Below are positions 1 to 9,560 of a stretch of DNA of 64,000 nt, one piece after another (the first letter of the stretch is position 1; every line of letters starts with the position of its first letter). The notes below the pieces were generated by a model, which was given only the letters and a program-made list of their open reading frames with translations, searched no databases and was not told the origin of the DNA. Source of the stretch: Sphingobacterium litopenaei (lineage in GTDB: Bacteria > Bacteroidota > Bacteroidia > Sphingobacteriales > Sphingobacteriaceae); assembly GCF_014692495.1 (NCBI RefSeq), contig NZ_JACOIJ010000012.1, positions 38,979 to 102,978 on the forward strand, given 5' to 3'. The translations under genes and the position numbers were made by a program.

Positions 1-2426
1 ATAATACAAGTCTCCAAACTATAGGAACAGGGGGACAAGAGACTTCTCCTTTAGCGGATATTAACCCTTCCGATATTGAATCAATAGAAATATTAAAAGA
101 TGCTAGTGCTACGGCTATTTATGGTGCAAGAGGAGCAAATGGTGTGGTAATTATTACTACAAAAAGAGGTAAGGCTGGGAAAAATAATATTGGATTTAGT
201 CTTTCAAAATCATATTCAAATGCGCCGAAAAAATGGAAAACGTTAACTGCAGAACAGGAAGCAATACTCCAAAATGAAACATGGATAAATGATGGAAAGG
301 ATTTTAGTAAAAGACCATTTCGTCCCGTAAGCGATGGAGGTAAAGGAAATCCAGAAGATCTCACTACTTATGATAGAATTGGGCTTATATTTCAAACCGC
401 AGAAAGTGAAAATGTTGATTTATCGCTTAGTGGGGGCAATGAAAAAACGCAGTATTATTTAGGTGGTAGCTTTGCCAATCAAGAAGCTATTGTTAAGCCT
501 GATTGGTTTAAAAGGTATAACATTAAAATAAATCTAGATAACAAGATCACGGAAAAAGTGAAGGTTGGTACAAGTACAAGTTTGGTACGAACGATTCGGA
601 ATATGAGTGCCAACGGAAATGTGCCTAATGGAACAGTAAATGGGGCATTATATACTCCATCTTATTATCCAATATTTACAAGCGATGGTAATTATAACCG
701 TCCAGTGTTCTTTGAAAACCCCTTAGCAACTATTAATGAATCAAACTTTAAAGCGGAAGGTTCAAGGGTTATTAGTAACGTATATGGTTCATATTCAATT
801 TTGAAAAATTTAATTTTCAAAACAAGTTGGAGTATTGATTTCAACGAAAACTATGAAAACAACTACTACAATAGTAAAATGTTTTTAGGTCAACCTAATG
901 GGGAGGCTACCTCTGCCACATCACGATTAACTTCTTTGATAAATGAGCAGACACTGTCCTATCTCACAACTATCAATGATAACAACCAATTATCTTTGGT
1001 AATCGGAAATACGTTGCAAAAGGAGTCTCATGACCTGACGAGTGTCACGGGGATTGGATTTCCATCCGACGAATTTACAAAAATTGCATCTTCTGCAACT
1101 CAATATGGTACTTCTAGGTCAACAGCGTCAGCTTTAGTATCCTTTTTTGGGAAGGGAACATATATTTACGCTGACAAATATATATTAGATGCAAGTATTC
1201 GTGCAGATGGATCTTCACGTTTTGGAAAGGAAAATAGATGGGCTTATTTTCCATCAATTGGTGGAGCTTGGAGAATTTCCCAAGAATCCTTCTTAGCAGA
1301 TATTCAATGGTTAAGCGATTTAAAATTAAAGGCAAGTTACGGTATTACAGGAAATCAAAATGGTATAAACGATTTCTCCTCTCGAGGATTGTGGTCGGGT
1401 GGCTATAATTACTTAAATGCTTCTGGTATATTTCCTTCTCAATTGGCAAATCCTAATTTGAAATGGGAAACAACTTCGCAGTTTAATGCTGGATTTGAGA
1501 TAGGATTCATCAAAAACAATTTTAATATCGAGTTCAATTATTACGATAAGTATACTAAAGACTTATTATTGTCCAATCCTATATCTTCTAAATTAGGTTT
1601 TAGCTCACAACTATCAAATGTTGGGGAAATGAGCAATAAGGGCTTTGAGTTTGCTTTTAATGGAAAATTGGTTGACAAAGCAAATTTTAAATGGAACACA
1701 AATCTTAATATTTCTAGAAATATTAATCTTATTGAGAAGTTAAACTCTACTATTCTATTGAATAGAACAATACTCAAAGAAGGCAATCCTTTATATTCTT
1801 TTTATGCACATAAGCAGATCGGTGTAAATCCAGAAAACGGTGAGGTACTTTTCGAAGATTTAAATAATGATGGTTTAGCTACTGATGCTGATTTACAAAT
1901 TATCGGAAATGCATGGCCAAAATTCACAGGAGGCTTTAATAATGACTTCTTCCTTTGGGACAAGTTGGATATCAAATCTTTATTTTATTTTTCTGTAGGT
2001 AACAAAATGTGGAATAATACAAGGTATCGTATGGGGCATGGTGGCTCTAGAAATGATGCTTTTGCTATGTTGGAAGAACAGTTAAATAGATGGCAAAAAC
2101 CTGGAGATATTACCGATGTACCTAGAATGACTGCTTCGGGAAACAATGCAAGCATTATTCCAAGTCGCTTTATGGAAGACGGTTCCTATTTGCGTCTACG
2201 CAATGTTTCCTTAGGATATCATTTTAAAGGAAAAGTGTTAGAGCGTGCTCACATTAAAAACTTAAGACTTTATTTGGCAGCTACGAATCTTTTAACTTTT
2301 ACTAAATACTCAGGAGTAGATCCGGAAGTAAACACTACAGGAGCTGATCAAAACCAAATTGGTTACGATCAAGCTATTGCTCCTCAACCTAGAACTTTTC
2401 AATTAGGTGTTAACTTAACATTATAG
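1..2426 (+). CDS. SusC-like TonB-dependent outer-membrane receptor (5' end missing)
   Basis: The reading frame is already open at base 3, so the gene begins before the window. The first residues read as the end of a SusC plug domain, with [20 protein letters not shown] followed by [12 protein letters not shown]. The rest is a long beta-barrel rich in aromatic and asparagine residues, ending in FQLGVNLTL as SusC proteins do. [13 protein letters not shown] stretch near residue 570 of the visible part is the calcium-loop-like motif often seen in SusC. The family imports glycans or other large nutrients across the outer membrane, driven by TonB. The SusD partner starts 2 bases after the stop. The substrate cannot be told from sequence. 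The N-terminal signal peptide and carboxypeptidase-like domain lie outside the window. Confidence 0.95.
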   Translation, partial: NTSLQTIGTGGQETSPLADINPSDIESIEILKDASATAIYGARGANGVVIITTKRGKAGKNNIGFSLSKSYSNAPKKWKTLTAEQEAILQNETWINDGKDFSKRPFRPVSDGGKGNPEDLTTYDRIGLIFQTAESENVDLSLSGGNEKTQYYLGGSFANQEAIVKPDWFKRYNIKINLDNKITEKVKVGTSTSLVRTIRNMSANGNVPNGTVNGALYTPSYYPIFTSDGNYNRPVFFENPLATINESNFKAEGSRVISNVYGSYSILKNLIFKTSWSIDFNENYENNYYNSKMFLGQPNGEATSATSRLTSLINEQTLSYLTTINDNNQLSLVIGNTLQKESHDLTSVTGIGFPSDEFTKIASSATQYGTSRSTASALVSFFGKGTYIYADKYILDASIRADGSSRFGKENRWAYFPSIGGAWRISQESFLADIQWLSDLKLKASYGITGNQNGINDFSSRGLWSGGYNYLNASGIFPSQLANPNLKWETTSQFNAGFEIGFIKNNFNIEFNYYDKYTKDLLLSNPISSKLGFSSQLSNVGEMSNKGFEFAFNGKLVDKANFKWNTNLNISRNINLIEKLNSTILLNRTILKEGNPLYSFYAHKQIGVNPENGEVLFEDLNNDGLATDADLQIIGNAWPKFTGGFNNDFFLWDKLDIKSLFYFSVGNKMWNNTRYRMGHGGSRNDAFAMLEEQLNRWQKPGDITDVPRMTASGNNASIIPSRFMEDGSYLRLRNVSLGYHFKGKVLERAHIKNLRLYLAATNLLTFTKYSGVDPEVNTTGADQNQIGYDQAIAPQPRTFQLGVNLTL

Positions 2427-2428
2427 TA

Positions 2429-3763
2429 ATGCAAAAAAATCTAATCATAATCACAATATTATTTTTGTTTTCATCTTGTGCCAATTTTCTTGAGGTAGAA
2501 CCTGAATTGGCTGTAAGTGATGAACAATCGATAACTAATGGAAAAGGAGCCGCAGCCGCGTTGAATGGGGTTTATAACAAATTGGCTTCTGATAGTTACC
2601 ATGGTGTTTCTTTTCGATTTATTACCAATCTTTCAGGTGATAATTTAAGATGGGTTGGTAACAGTCCTAGTAATCGGGAGTTTGATGTTTTTGAAGTCTT
2701 TACTTCTAATTCAAGAGTTGAAAGTTTATGGAATGCCATCTATAGCACGATTAATGGAGCAAACCATATAATCTCTAAGGTGCCTGACATACAGGATCAA
2801 GCGTTTACAGATGCGGAAAGAGCTCGCATACTTGGCGAAGCGTATTTTATACGTGCATTGAATTATTTTGATCTTGTACGATTGTGGGGAGGTGTTCCTA
2901 TAGTAGTGAAACCCACAGGCTCTATAGAAGATGGATTAGGAATTGCTCGTTCGGATAAAGCTGCGGTATATGAACAGATATTATCGGATCTAGAGAAAGC
3001 AGAGCAGTATTTAGAACTTACTACCGTTAAGTCGAGAGCATCTAAAGGGGCAGTATGGGCTTTTAGAAGTACACTTTATTTGTATCTGGAAAGATGGCAA
3101 GAAGCGGTAAATAATGCAAATAAGGTGATTGAAGAAACTACCATATATCAATTGAATAAAAGCTATTCGGATTTTTACTTATCAAAAAATACTGCTGAAT
3201 CAATTTTTGAAATTGACTATACTATCAATAACCGCAATAACTATGCGATTAATTGGCTTCCTGGATCTTTAGGAGGAAGAAGAGAATTTTTACCGACGGA
3301 TGATCTGATAAATCTTCTTAATAATCCTCTTGTAGGTGGTGATCGCAGGAACTTACTACTATTAGATCAGGATATTTACTATGGTAATATGGATTTTAAA
3401 CCTGCTACGGGGATTGATCAAGTTTATGTCTTCCGACTTGCAGAAATATTTCTCAATAGAGCTGAAGCTAATGTTAAGCTTAAAAAATTAGCTGATGCAA
3501 ATAATGACCTGAAAAAGGTACGTGCAAGAGCAAATGTTTCGGAAGTTTCTGATTATGCAAATGAAGAAGAATTAGAGAGACAAATACAATTAGAACGTAG
3601 ATTAGAATTTGCATTTGAAGGAAAACGATGGTTTGATTTAATAAGAACCAATAAGGCTAAATCTACATTAGGTATAACAAAAGATTACAAATTATTACTC
3701 CCTATTCCGCAACAATTAATCTTTGTTGATAAAGAAATTGAACAAAATGAAGGATACAAATAA
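2429..3763 (+). CDS. SusD/RagB-like outer-membrane lipoprotein
   Basis: The 444-residue protein opens with a lipoprotein signal, with the acylated cysteine at position 17 in FLFSSCANF. The body is mostly helical with TPR-like repeats, and the C-terminal part has the typical SusD stretch ERRLEFAFEGKRWFDLIR followed by LLLPIPQQ. SusD proteins cap the SusC barrel at the cell surface and capture the substrate. It is 2 bases behind the SusC gene and 12 bases ahead of the PstS-like gene, so the three are probably co-transcribed. At 444 residues it is at the short end for the family, which usually runs 450-600. Confidence 0.95.
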   Translation: MQKNLIIITILFLFSSCANFLEVEPELAVSDEQSITNGKGAAAALNGVYNKLASDSYHGVSFRFITNLSGDNLRWVGNSPSNREFDVFEVFTSNSRVESLWNAIYSTINGANHIISKVPDIQDQAFTDAERARILGEAYFIRALNYFDLVRLWGGVPIVVKPTGSIEDGLGIARSDKAAVYEQILSDLEKAEQYLELTTVKSRASKGAVWAFRSTLYLYLERWQEAVNNANKVIEETTIYQLNKSYSDFYLSKNTAESIFEIDYTINNRNNYAINWLPGSLGGRREFLPTDDLINLLNNPLVGGDRRNLLLLDQDIYYGNMDFKPATGIDQVYVFRLAEIFLNRAEANVKLKKLADANNDLKKVRARANVSEVSDYANEEELERQIQLERRLEFAFEGKRWFDLIRTNKAKSTLGITKDYKLLLPIPQQLIFVDKEIEQNEGYK

Positions 3764-3775
3764 AATTATATAAAT

Positions 3776-4609
3776 ATGAAAAGTTTAAAAACTTTAATAA
3801 TTGCATTTGGAATAGTTTCAACTGCATTCGCACAAGGAAAATATACTGTTACGGGTACAAGATTTTTATTGCCTTTATTTGAACAATTTAATGAACCGTT
3901 ACAAGAAGAAGGATTTGATAAATTATTTGAGGCTACATCTAGAAATCCAAAGGCCGATATTACAGCCACTGCTACACCAAAAGTGCTTCCCGCTGCAAAG
4001 GAAGGTTATAAACAAATTGGCTTAGCTAAGATTGTTTATTTACCTGTTGTTAACACAAAGCACCCCGATATTAAAACACTATTGGAAAAAGGTATTCGCG
4101 TGGATGAACTTAAAAGTATATTTTTTAAAGACAAGGGAGATGCCGGATTTAAACCAAATTCTAATTTCAATGTATTAACTCGTAGCGCTTGTGCAGCGGT
4201 TTCATTTTCTAGTTTTTTAAAGGAGGATATTAAAACGCTTGTCAATGACTATGATAAAATAGAAAATGACAGTTTGTTAATAGATCTTGTTACCAAAGAC
4301 ACCTTAGCCATCACCTTTTTAGATCCTTCTAATATTTATGATATTAACACAGGAAAGATAAAGTATGGAATAACTGTTTTGCCAATAGATTTAAACAATA
4401 ATGGTACTATAGACAGTGATGAAAACTTTTATTCAGACCGTAAGGTACTAATAGAAAGACTTAAAAAGGATAAAATTGAATTGCCTTCGGGTCTACTAAC
4501 AGTCACCATATCTGAAAAAGAAAATGCATATTTTTCAAAATATGTGAACTGGGTTAAAGAAAAAGGAGATCCAATCATAGAGAATTTTGGTTTTTTACCA
4601 CTAAATTAG
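3776..4609 (+). CDS. PstS-like periplasmic substrate-binding protein with an EF-hand-type loop
   Basis: The 277-residue protein has a signal peptide ending near AFAQG (residues 17-21). The body resembles PBP-like phosphate-binding proteins of the PstS family: an early VTGTRFLLPLFEQF segment, a central R-S-A-C-A-A phosphate-loop-like stretch near residues 136-141, and a late LLTVTISEKENAYFSKYVNW. Residues 205-216, DLNNNGTIDSDE, match the twelve-position EF-hand calcium loop (D1, N3, N5, G6, I8, E12). It is the third gene of the SusCD cluster, and no PstABC permease genes follow. I infer that it binds phosphate or a phosphorylated ligand in the periplasm after SusCD uptake. The ligand is unproven. 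Confidence 0.7.
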   Translation: MKSLKTLIIAFGIVSTAFAQGKYTVTGTRFLLPLFEQFNEPLQEEGFDKLFEATSRNPKADITATATPKVLPAAKEGYKQIGLAKIVYLPVVNTKHPDIKTLLEKGIRVDELKSIFFKDKGDAGFKPNSNFNVLTRSACAAVSFSSFLKEDIKTLVNDYDKIENDSLLIDLVTKDTLAITFLDPSNIYDINTGKIKYGITVLPIDLNNNGTIDSDENFYSDRKVLIERLKKDKIELPSGLLTVTISEKENAYFSKYVNWVKEKGDPIIENFGFLPLN

Positions 4610-4627
4610 TTCCATAGTAATTAAACC

Positions 4628-6061
4628 TTGGCAAAATACGACGCAATAATAGTTGGTTCTGGACCGAATGGTTTTGCTGCTGCAATTACTTTGCAGCAGC
4701 AAGGTCTTTCTACGTTAATTGTAGAAGGAGCGGGTACCATAGGTGGGGGAATGCGGACGAAGGAACTGACACTGTCAGGATTTAAACATGATGTCTGCTC
4801 GGCTATACATCCGATGGCTATGGCATCACCCTTTATGTGTTCTATTCCTTTGGAAGTATACGGTTTGTCTTTTGAATATGCAAAATTCGAAGCTGCGCAT
4901 CCTTTATTGGGTGATGAAGGAACTGTTTTACATCGCAGTTTGGAACAAACCATTGAAGAACTAGGAGAAGATGGCGAATACTACAGAAGTTTGATAGAGC
5001 CAGTCGCTAAGAATTGGGAAAGGCTAGCGAAGGATACTATGGGACCATTTGGATTTCCCAAATACCCATTGAATCTTGCTGCTTTTGGTTTGCATGCGAT
5101 ACAACCTGCTTCGTGGTTGGCAAAGCACTTTAAAACTGAAAAAGCAAAAGCCTTATGGGCGGGAATGGCAGCTCACGGTATACAGCCCTTGGATAATTTA
5201 ACCACTTCAGCAATAGGTTTAGTTTTGTTGGGAGTAGGACATCGGTATGGTTGGGCTATTCCCAAAGGAGGTTCACAAGCTATTGCGAATGCTTTAGAGT
5301 CTTATTATTTATCCTTAGGAGGAAAGATTCAGACTGGTTTCTGGTTGAAGAACAAGTTCGATTTGCCCGAGCATAAAGTATTATTATTGGATCTTACACC
5401 AAAACAATTATTAGATATTGAAGGATTGGGTTTGTCGTCATTGTATACCAAACAATTGCATCGATACAAGCAAGGGATGGGGGTATTCAAAATAGATTGG
5501 GCACTTTCTGAAGAAACCCCATTTACCGACTTGCGCGCACGTCAGGCAGCAACTGTACATATCGGCGGAACATTCAATGATATTGCACTCTCAGAATATG
5601 ATGGTCATCGTGGAAGAGTTTCGGATAAACCCTTCGTACTTTTTACGCAACAAAGTCAATTTGACAAAACTAGGGCGCCAGAAGGGAAACATACGGGGTG
5701 GGCATATTGTCACGTGCCCAATAGTTCAACAGTGGATTATACCGAAATAATAGAGAATCAAATCGAGCGGTTTGCGCCAGGATTCAAAGACACCATCTTA
5801 GGGAAACATACATTTAGTCCTGCAAAGCTGGAAGAATATAACCCCAATTATATAGGAGGCGATATCAATGGCGGCATCATGGATATTTCGCAATTATATA
5901 CGCGTCCTACGCTTTCATTGAATCCGCACCGAACATCCAACAAATCAGTTTACCTCTGTTCGTCCGCTACGCCTCCAGGTGGTGGGGTGCATGGCATGTG
6001 TGGTTTTCATGCGGCTCGATTGGCTTTGAAAGACCATTTTAATATTTCAGTAAGTTTATAA
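4628..6061 (+). CDS. FAD-dependent oxidoreductase, phytoene desaturase-like (COG1233), TTG start
   Basis: The 477-residue protein starts with a Rossmann dinucleotide-binding fold, GSGPNGFAA at residues 10-18, and ends with a second FAD-contact region around SSATPPGGGVHGMCGF. This is the layout of the CrtI/amine-oxidase superfamily in the phytoene-dehydrogenase-related group. The start must be TTG at 4628, because an in-frame TAA sits at 4622-4624 and the first internal ATG lies after the nucleotide-binding motif. The stop overlaps the next start by one base (TAATG), so the two genes are translationally coupled. The substrate is unknown. No other carotenoid genes are nearby, so a role in carotenoid synthesis is not supported. 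Confidence 0.82.
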   Translation: MAKYDAIIVGSGPNGFAAAITLQQQGLSTLIVEGAGTIGGGMRTKELTLSGFKHDVCSAIHPMAMASPFMCSIPLEVYGLSFEYAKFEAAHPLLGDEGTVLHRSLEQTIEELGEDGEYYRSLIEPVAKNWERLAKDTMGPFGFPKYPLNLAAFGLHAIQPASWLAKHFKTEKAKALWAGMAAHGIQPLDNLTTSAIGLVLLGVGHRYGWAIPKGGSQAIANALESYYLSLGGKIQTGFWLKNKFDLPEHKVLLLDLTPKQLLDIEGLGLSSLYTKQLHRYKQGMGVFKIDWALSEETPFTDLRARQAATVHIGGTFNDIALSEYDGHRGRVSDKPFVLFTQQSQFDKTRAPEGKHTGWAYCHVPNSSTVDYTEIIENQIERFAPGFKDTILGKHTFSPAKLEEYNPNYIGGDINGGIMDISQLYTRPTLSLNPHRTSNKSVYLCSSATPPGGGVHGMCGFHAARLALKDHFNISVSL

Positions 6062-6981
6062 TGGCGCAGAAAAGAATTGTATTAGCAGGAGGAACGGGGA
6101 ATATAGGCAAATTGCTGACCTTGATTTTGATTCATTTGGATTATCAGGTGATAATTTTTAGTAGAAGGGAGCTAAAATCTTCTCACCCTAATATCCAATA
6201 TATCAAATGGGATGGTGAAAGCCTTGGTAACTGGGTACAAGAGATGGAAGGTATTGATACTCTAATCAATCTGAGTGGAAAATCTATCCAATGTCGCTTC
6301 ACGGATGATAATAAAAAGATTTTGTTAGAATCCCGCATTGTGCCTACACGAATTTTGGGTGAAGCTATTGCTACTTTAGGTTCTCCACCTCGGTTATGGA
6401 TCAATTTTTCTGGCATATCCCTTTTCGAAGGTGTAGAAGGATTAAATAATGAAGAATCCACATCCTTTGGAAAAACTTTTTTAGCCCATCTTACTCAAGA
6501 ATGGGAAAAGACTTTTGTTGAAGCTAATACGCCTGCCACAAAGAAAGTAATCTTACGATTGAGTCCAGTTTTATCTACAAAATTCGGTATGTTCAAGGAA
6601 CTACTGCCGCTGGCAAAACTCGGGTTAGGAGGAAAAGTAGGCGATGGAAATCAGCAAATAGCCTGGATTCACGAACTGGATTTAGTTCGTCTGGTCATGT
6701 GGATTATCAATCTTGAATCTCCATCTGCATTGTATCATGCATGCGCTCCCGAGCCAGAGTCGAATAAAGAATTTATGAAAAATTTGCGGAAAGCGGCAGG
6801 AATGCCTATTGGGATGCCTTTGCCTGCTCTTTTCGCTAAACTTGGAGCTTATTTCAAAGGTGTAGAAAGTGATATGTTGTTACTGACGAACGCTGTTTCG
6901 ACTACGCGTACTTTGCAAGAAGGCTTTATATTTAATTATCCAAATACTCAAAAAGCATTTGAACATCTAACTAAAAAATAA
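6061..6981 (+). CDS. TIGR01777-type NAD(P)-binding epimerase (YfcH/SDR39U1-like)
   Basis: The 306-residue protein has an N-terminal nucleotide-binding motif AGGTGNIGK (residues 9-17) and the sequence trend of the TIGR01777 atypical short-chain dehydrogenases: DTLINLSGKSI, RIVPTRILGEAI, GGKVGDGNQQIAWIHELDLV. A DUF1731-like tail (MPLPALFAKL) is present. The biochemical role of this family is poorly known. The gene overlaps the upstream oxidoreductase by one base and is followed after 14 bases by the yeiH-like gene. I infer a redox pair with the upstream gene on an unknown small molecule. Confidence 0.85.
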   Translation: MAQKRIVLAGGTGNIGKLLTLILIHLDYQVIIFSRRELKSSHPNIQYIKWDGESLGNWVQEMEGIDTLINLSGKSIQCRFTDDNKKILLESRIVPTRILGEAIATLGSPPRLWINFSGISLFEGVEGLNNEESTSFGKTFLAHLTQEWEKTFVEANTPATKKVILRLSPVLSTKFGMFKELLPLAKLGLGGKVGDGNQQIAWIHELDLVRLVMWIINLESPSALYHACAPEPESNKEFMKNLRKAAGMPIGMPLPALFAKLGAYFKGVESDMLLLTNAVSTTRTLQEGFIFNYPNTQKAFEHLTKK

Positions 6982-6995
6982 CAATACAATAAATT

Positions 6996-8249
6996 ATGTC
7001 AACAAAAAGAATAGCATTTACTGAAGATTGGGTCGTGGTGATTTTGGGATTGGGCTTAGTCCTGGTAGCCTTATTGGGCTTCATCATTCCAAAGCCAAGT
7101 TTCAGCTGGGAATCCACTTCAGAATTGACTTCTAAAGTGCTTTCCGTATCGAATTTAACAAAAATTGGAAGCCAATTTATTACCGTTTATATTACAGCGA
7201 TTTTGGGCGCATTGTTACTGAACAAATCAATTAAATCCTTGCTTATCGTTTTTCCGTCGGTTTTTGTATTGACCATTTTTGCCTTGATTTTGGCAGGAAA
7301 TGCAACCGTAAAAGAATATAACCTCGAAGCCGTAATTTTTGCGTTAGGGATTGGTTTGTTGATTAGCAATACTTTCACCTTACCAGAATGGTTCAAAAAT
7401 GCATTAAGCACTGAATTGTATGTGAAAATAGGTTTAGTCCTGTTAGGAACTACAGTAATTTTTGGGGACATACTTAAAGCAGGCTCGCTGGGTTTAATAC
7501 AAGCTTTAGTAGTGGTGATTTCCGTATGGTATTTTGCTTTTTGGATTTGTAAAAAGTTGAAGATCGATAAAGAAATGTCCTTAATGCTGGCAAGTGCGGT
7601 TTCGATTTGTGGCGTTTCGGCAGCAATCGCGACATCTGGAGCCATCAAAGGTGACAGCAAAAAATTGTCCTACGTCATCTCTTTGGTGTTAATTACCGCC
7701 ATTCCAATGATGATTTTTATGCCATACTTAGCTGAATGGATGGGGTTATCACAAGAAGTTACAGGCGCTTGGTTGGGTGGTTCTATCGATACAACAGGAG
7801 CTGTGGTAGCTTCTGGTTCACTAGTGGGTGAAGAAGCGTTAAAAATCAGTACTATTGTTAAGTTCTCACAAAATGTATTGTTAGGTATAGCTGCCTTTGC
7901 AATTAGCATTTATTGGACTTATGCTAAATCCGTAGACGATGAAACCAAAAAAGAAAAACCTACATTGAAAATCATTTGGGAGCGTTTTCCAAAATTTGTT
8001 ATCGGATTTGTCTTTGCTTCTTTGCTTTTCTCTTTCGTTATTTCTCCTGAAACAAATAATTTGGTTAAGGAAAGCTTGAAAAGCTTACAGAGTTTGTGGT
8101 TTGTTTTAGCATTTACTTCCATTGGCTTGGAAACCAATTTTAAAGACCTTTTCCAACACAGTAATAAAAAACCTTTATATGCATTTTTGATTGCGCAGAC
8201 CTTTAATATTTTGGTCACTTTAGGGATTGCATTGATATTATTCCAATAA
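6996..8249 (+). CDS. YeiH/UPF0324-family putative sulfate exporter
   Basis: The 417-residue integral membrane protein has about ten hydrophobic segments. It shows the family's hallmark stretches: VKIGLVLLGTTVIFGDIL, VSICGVSAAIATSGAIKGD, AWLGGSIDTTGAVVASG and IGLETNFKDLF near the C-terminus. UPF0324 proteins are predicted anion exporters of the inner membrane, with very limited experimental evidence. It is probably the last gene of the 4628-8249 run (14 bases after the epimerase). No sulfur-metabolism gene is adjacent, so the substrate stays open. Confidence 0.88.
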   Translation: MSTKRIAFTEDWVVVILGLGLVLVALLGFIIPKPSFSWESTSELTSKVLSVSNLTKIGSQFITVYITAILGALLLNKSIKSLLIVFPSVFVLTIFALILAGNATVKEYNLEAVIFALGIGLLISNTFTLPEWFKNALSTELYVKIGLVLLGTTVIFGDILKAGSLGLIQALVVVISVWYFAFWICKKLKIDKEMSLMLASAVSICGVSAAIATSGAIKGDSKKLSYVISLVLITAIPMMIFMPYLAEWMGLSQEVTGAWLGGSIDTTGAVVASGSLVGEEALKISTIVKFSQNVLLGIAAFAISIYWTYAKSVDDETKKEKPTLKIIWERFPKFVIGFVFASLLFSFVISPETNNLVKESLKSLQSLWFVLAFTSIGLETNFKDLFQHSNKKPLYAFLIAQTFNILVTLGIALILFQ

Positions 8250-8297
8250 TTTTATGGAAAACCGTATCTTAAAGCATCATTAAAGCAAATAAAGTGA

Positions 8298-8846
8298 ATG
8301 AACGAAAAGGAGCTTCTATTACAATATAAGGCTACAGGTGGTCTGGATGTATTGGGCAAGTTGTATGCTCCTTATATGTCGTTGCTGTATGGTGTGTGTT
8401 TCAAGTATTTACAGGATGCGGAGCAAAGTCAAGATGCTGTGATGCAGATTTTTGAAGAGCTTATTCTTAAGTTGCGTACACACGAGGTGGATAATTTTAA
8501 AAGTTGGCTGCATGTGTACACCAAAAATTATTGTTTGATGCAATTGCGTAGAGACAAACGTCGTCCGCAGGTGGATATAGAAGAAAATCTTTTCGAAAGC
8601 GAGCAGAAGTTAAGTGCATTGAATGAGGACAGGTGGGAGGAGAAAGATTTTGAGAAACTCGAAGGTTGTATGCAGACCCTGAATTTTGAGCAGGAACAAT
8701 GTGTTCGTTTATTTTATTTGGAACAAAAATGTTATAAGGATATCGCAGAACAGACGGGCTTTGACTTGAATAAAGTCAAAAGCGCGATTCAAAATGGGAA
8801 GCGTAATCTGAAAATCTGTATGGAGAATAAGAAAAATGGAAAATAA
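8298..8846 (+). CDS. RNA polymerase sigma-70 family (ECF-type) sigma factor
   Basis: The 182-residue protein has a region 2 (LYAPYMSLLYGVCFKYLQDA, DAVMQIFEELI, NFKSWLHVYTKNYCLMQLRR) and a region 4 helix-turn-helix (LNFEQEQCVRLFYLEQKCYK, then DIAEQTGFDLNKVKSAIQNG). This is the ECF layout with no region 1 or 3. Its 3' end overlaps the downstream membrane gene by 11 bases, the usual arrangement for a sigma factor and its regulator. Its regulon cannot be read from the window. Confidence 0.9.
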   Translation: MNEKELLLQYKATGGLDVLGKLYAPYMSLLYGVCFKYLQDAEQSQDAVMQIFEELILKLRTHEVDNFKSWLHVYTKNYCLMQLRRDKRRPQVDIEENLFESEQKLSALNEDRWEEKDFEKLEGCMQTLNFEQEQCVRLFYLEQKCYKDIAEQTGFDLNKVKSAIQNGKRNLKICMENKKNGK

Positions 8847-9486
8847 TTACCAACTGTCTCGTATTCATAATTATGTACATGGCTTGATGAGCCGTGATGA
8901 AATGCATGCGCTGGAGCGAGAAGCATTGGATGACCCATTTTTGCAGGATGCGATAGATGGATACAAATTACAGCAAGGAGTAGATGTCAAGCAATTAAGT
9001 CTATTGCAACAACGACTGGCGGAGCGTGTAGAAGTTCAGGCTTCCGAACGTGATAAGCGTTTTTATAGTTGGCAACGATTAGCTATAGCGATGGCATCGG
9101 GCGTGTTGTTTTTAACGGTTTGTACGTTGATTTTAATGCGCTATTTGCCTCAACAAAAAGCATCTGCCTTAACAGAGGTGGAATTGATGGATGATGCTGC
9201 TTGGGAGTATACTATTCAGCAGTCAGATGGCAATAATGTAGAACCCGTTGAAGGTTGGGATAATTTTGAATTATATCTATTACAGAATTTGCATCCCGAA
9301 AATAAAATTGAAAGCTCGGCTCAAATATCGTTTGTCGTTCAAGCTGGAAAAGTTTCGGAATTAAATATCTCGGGAATAGATAAGGAAAATAAGATGTGGC
9401 TGGAAGATATTATTCAAAATAAATTCAATTGGAAGGGACAGATCGCAAATTTTTATATTGTTTATAACAAGTTGAATATTAAATAA
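8836..9486 (+). CDS. Membrane-anchored anti-sigma-factor-like protein
   Basis: The 216-residue protein has a cytoplasmic N-terminal part, a single membrane segment at about residues 81-102 (RLAIAMASGVLFLTVCTLIL), and a periplasmic tail. The N-terminal YVHGLMSRDEMHALEREALD stretch resembles the sigma-binding region of Bacteroidota anti-sigma proteins. The tail, with ISFVVQAGKVSELNISG, weakly resembles a TonB C-terminal domain. The 11-base overlap with the sigma gene supports coupled expression. I infer that it holds the sigma factor at the membrane until a periplasmic signal arrives. No zinc-finger HxxxCxxC motif is seen. Confidence 0.65.
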   Translation: MENNYQLSRIHNYVHGLMSRDEMHALEREALDDPFLQDAIDGYKLQQGVDVKQLSLLQQRLAERVEVQASERDKRFYSWQRLAIAMASGVLFLTVCTLILMRYLPQQKASALTEVELMDDAAWEYTIQQSDGNNVEPVEGWDNFELYLLQNLHPENKIESSAQISFVVQAGKVSELNISGIDKENKMWLEDIIQNKFNWKGQIANFYIVYNKLNIK

Positions 9487-9560
9487 CATTCTATATTGGA
9501 ATGAGTATGTTTGAGTAATTGTATTTGTTTTAATATATTCATAGTTTGTTAACTTAAATT
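9487..9560. other. AT-rich spacer before the decayed barrel gene
   Basis: This short AT-rich stretch follows the anti-sigma-like gene. It holds no open frame and no convincing hairpin. It may retain the promoter of the pseudogene that follows. The whole 9487-10095 interval has no intact gene. Confidence 0.5.

Noticed and set aside
205..216. EF-hand-like loop in the PstS-like protein (residue numbers) read as a dockerin or cellulosome module
   Set aside because: Dockerins need a duplicated loop and helices; only one loop is present and it sits inside the binding-protein fold, with no cohesin or scaffold gene nearby.
7187..7660. Open frame of 157 codons on the minus strand inside the YeiH-family gene
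   Set aside because: It is a shadow of the plus-strand gene: it has no family features, and the plus-strand frame has full family motifs through the same bases.
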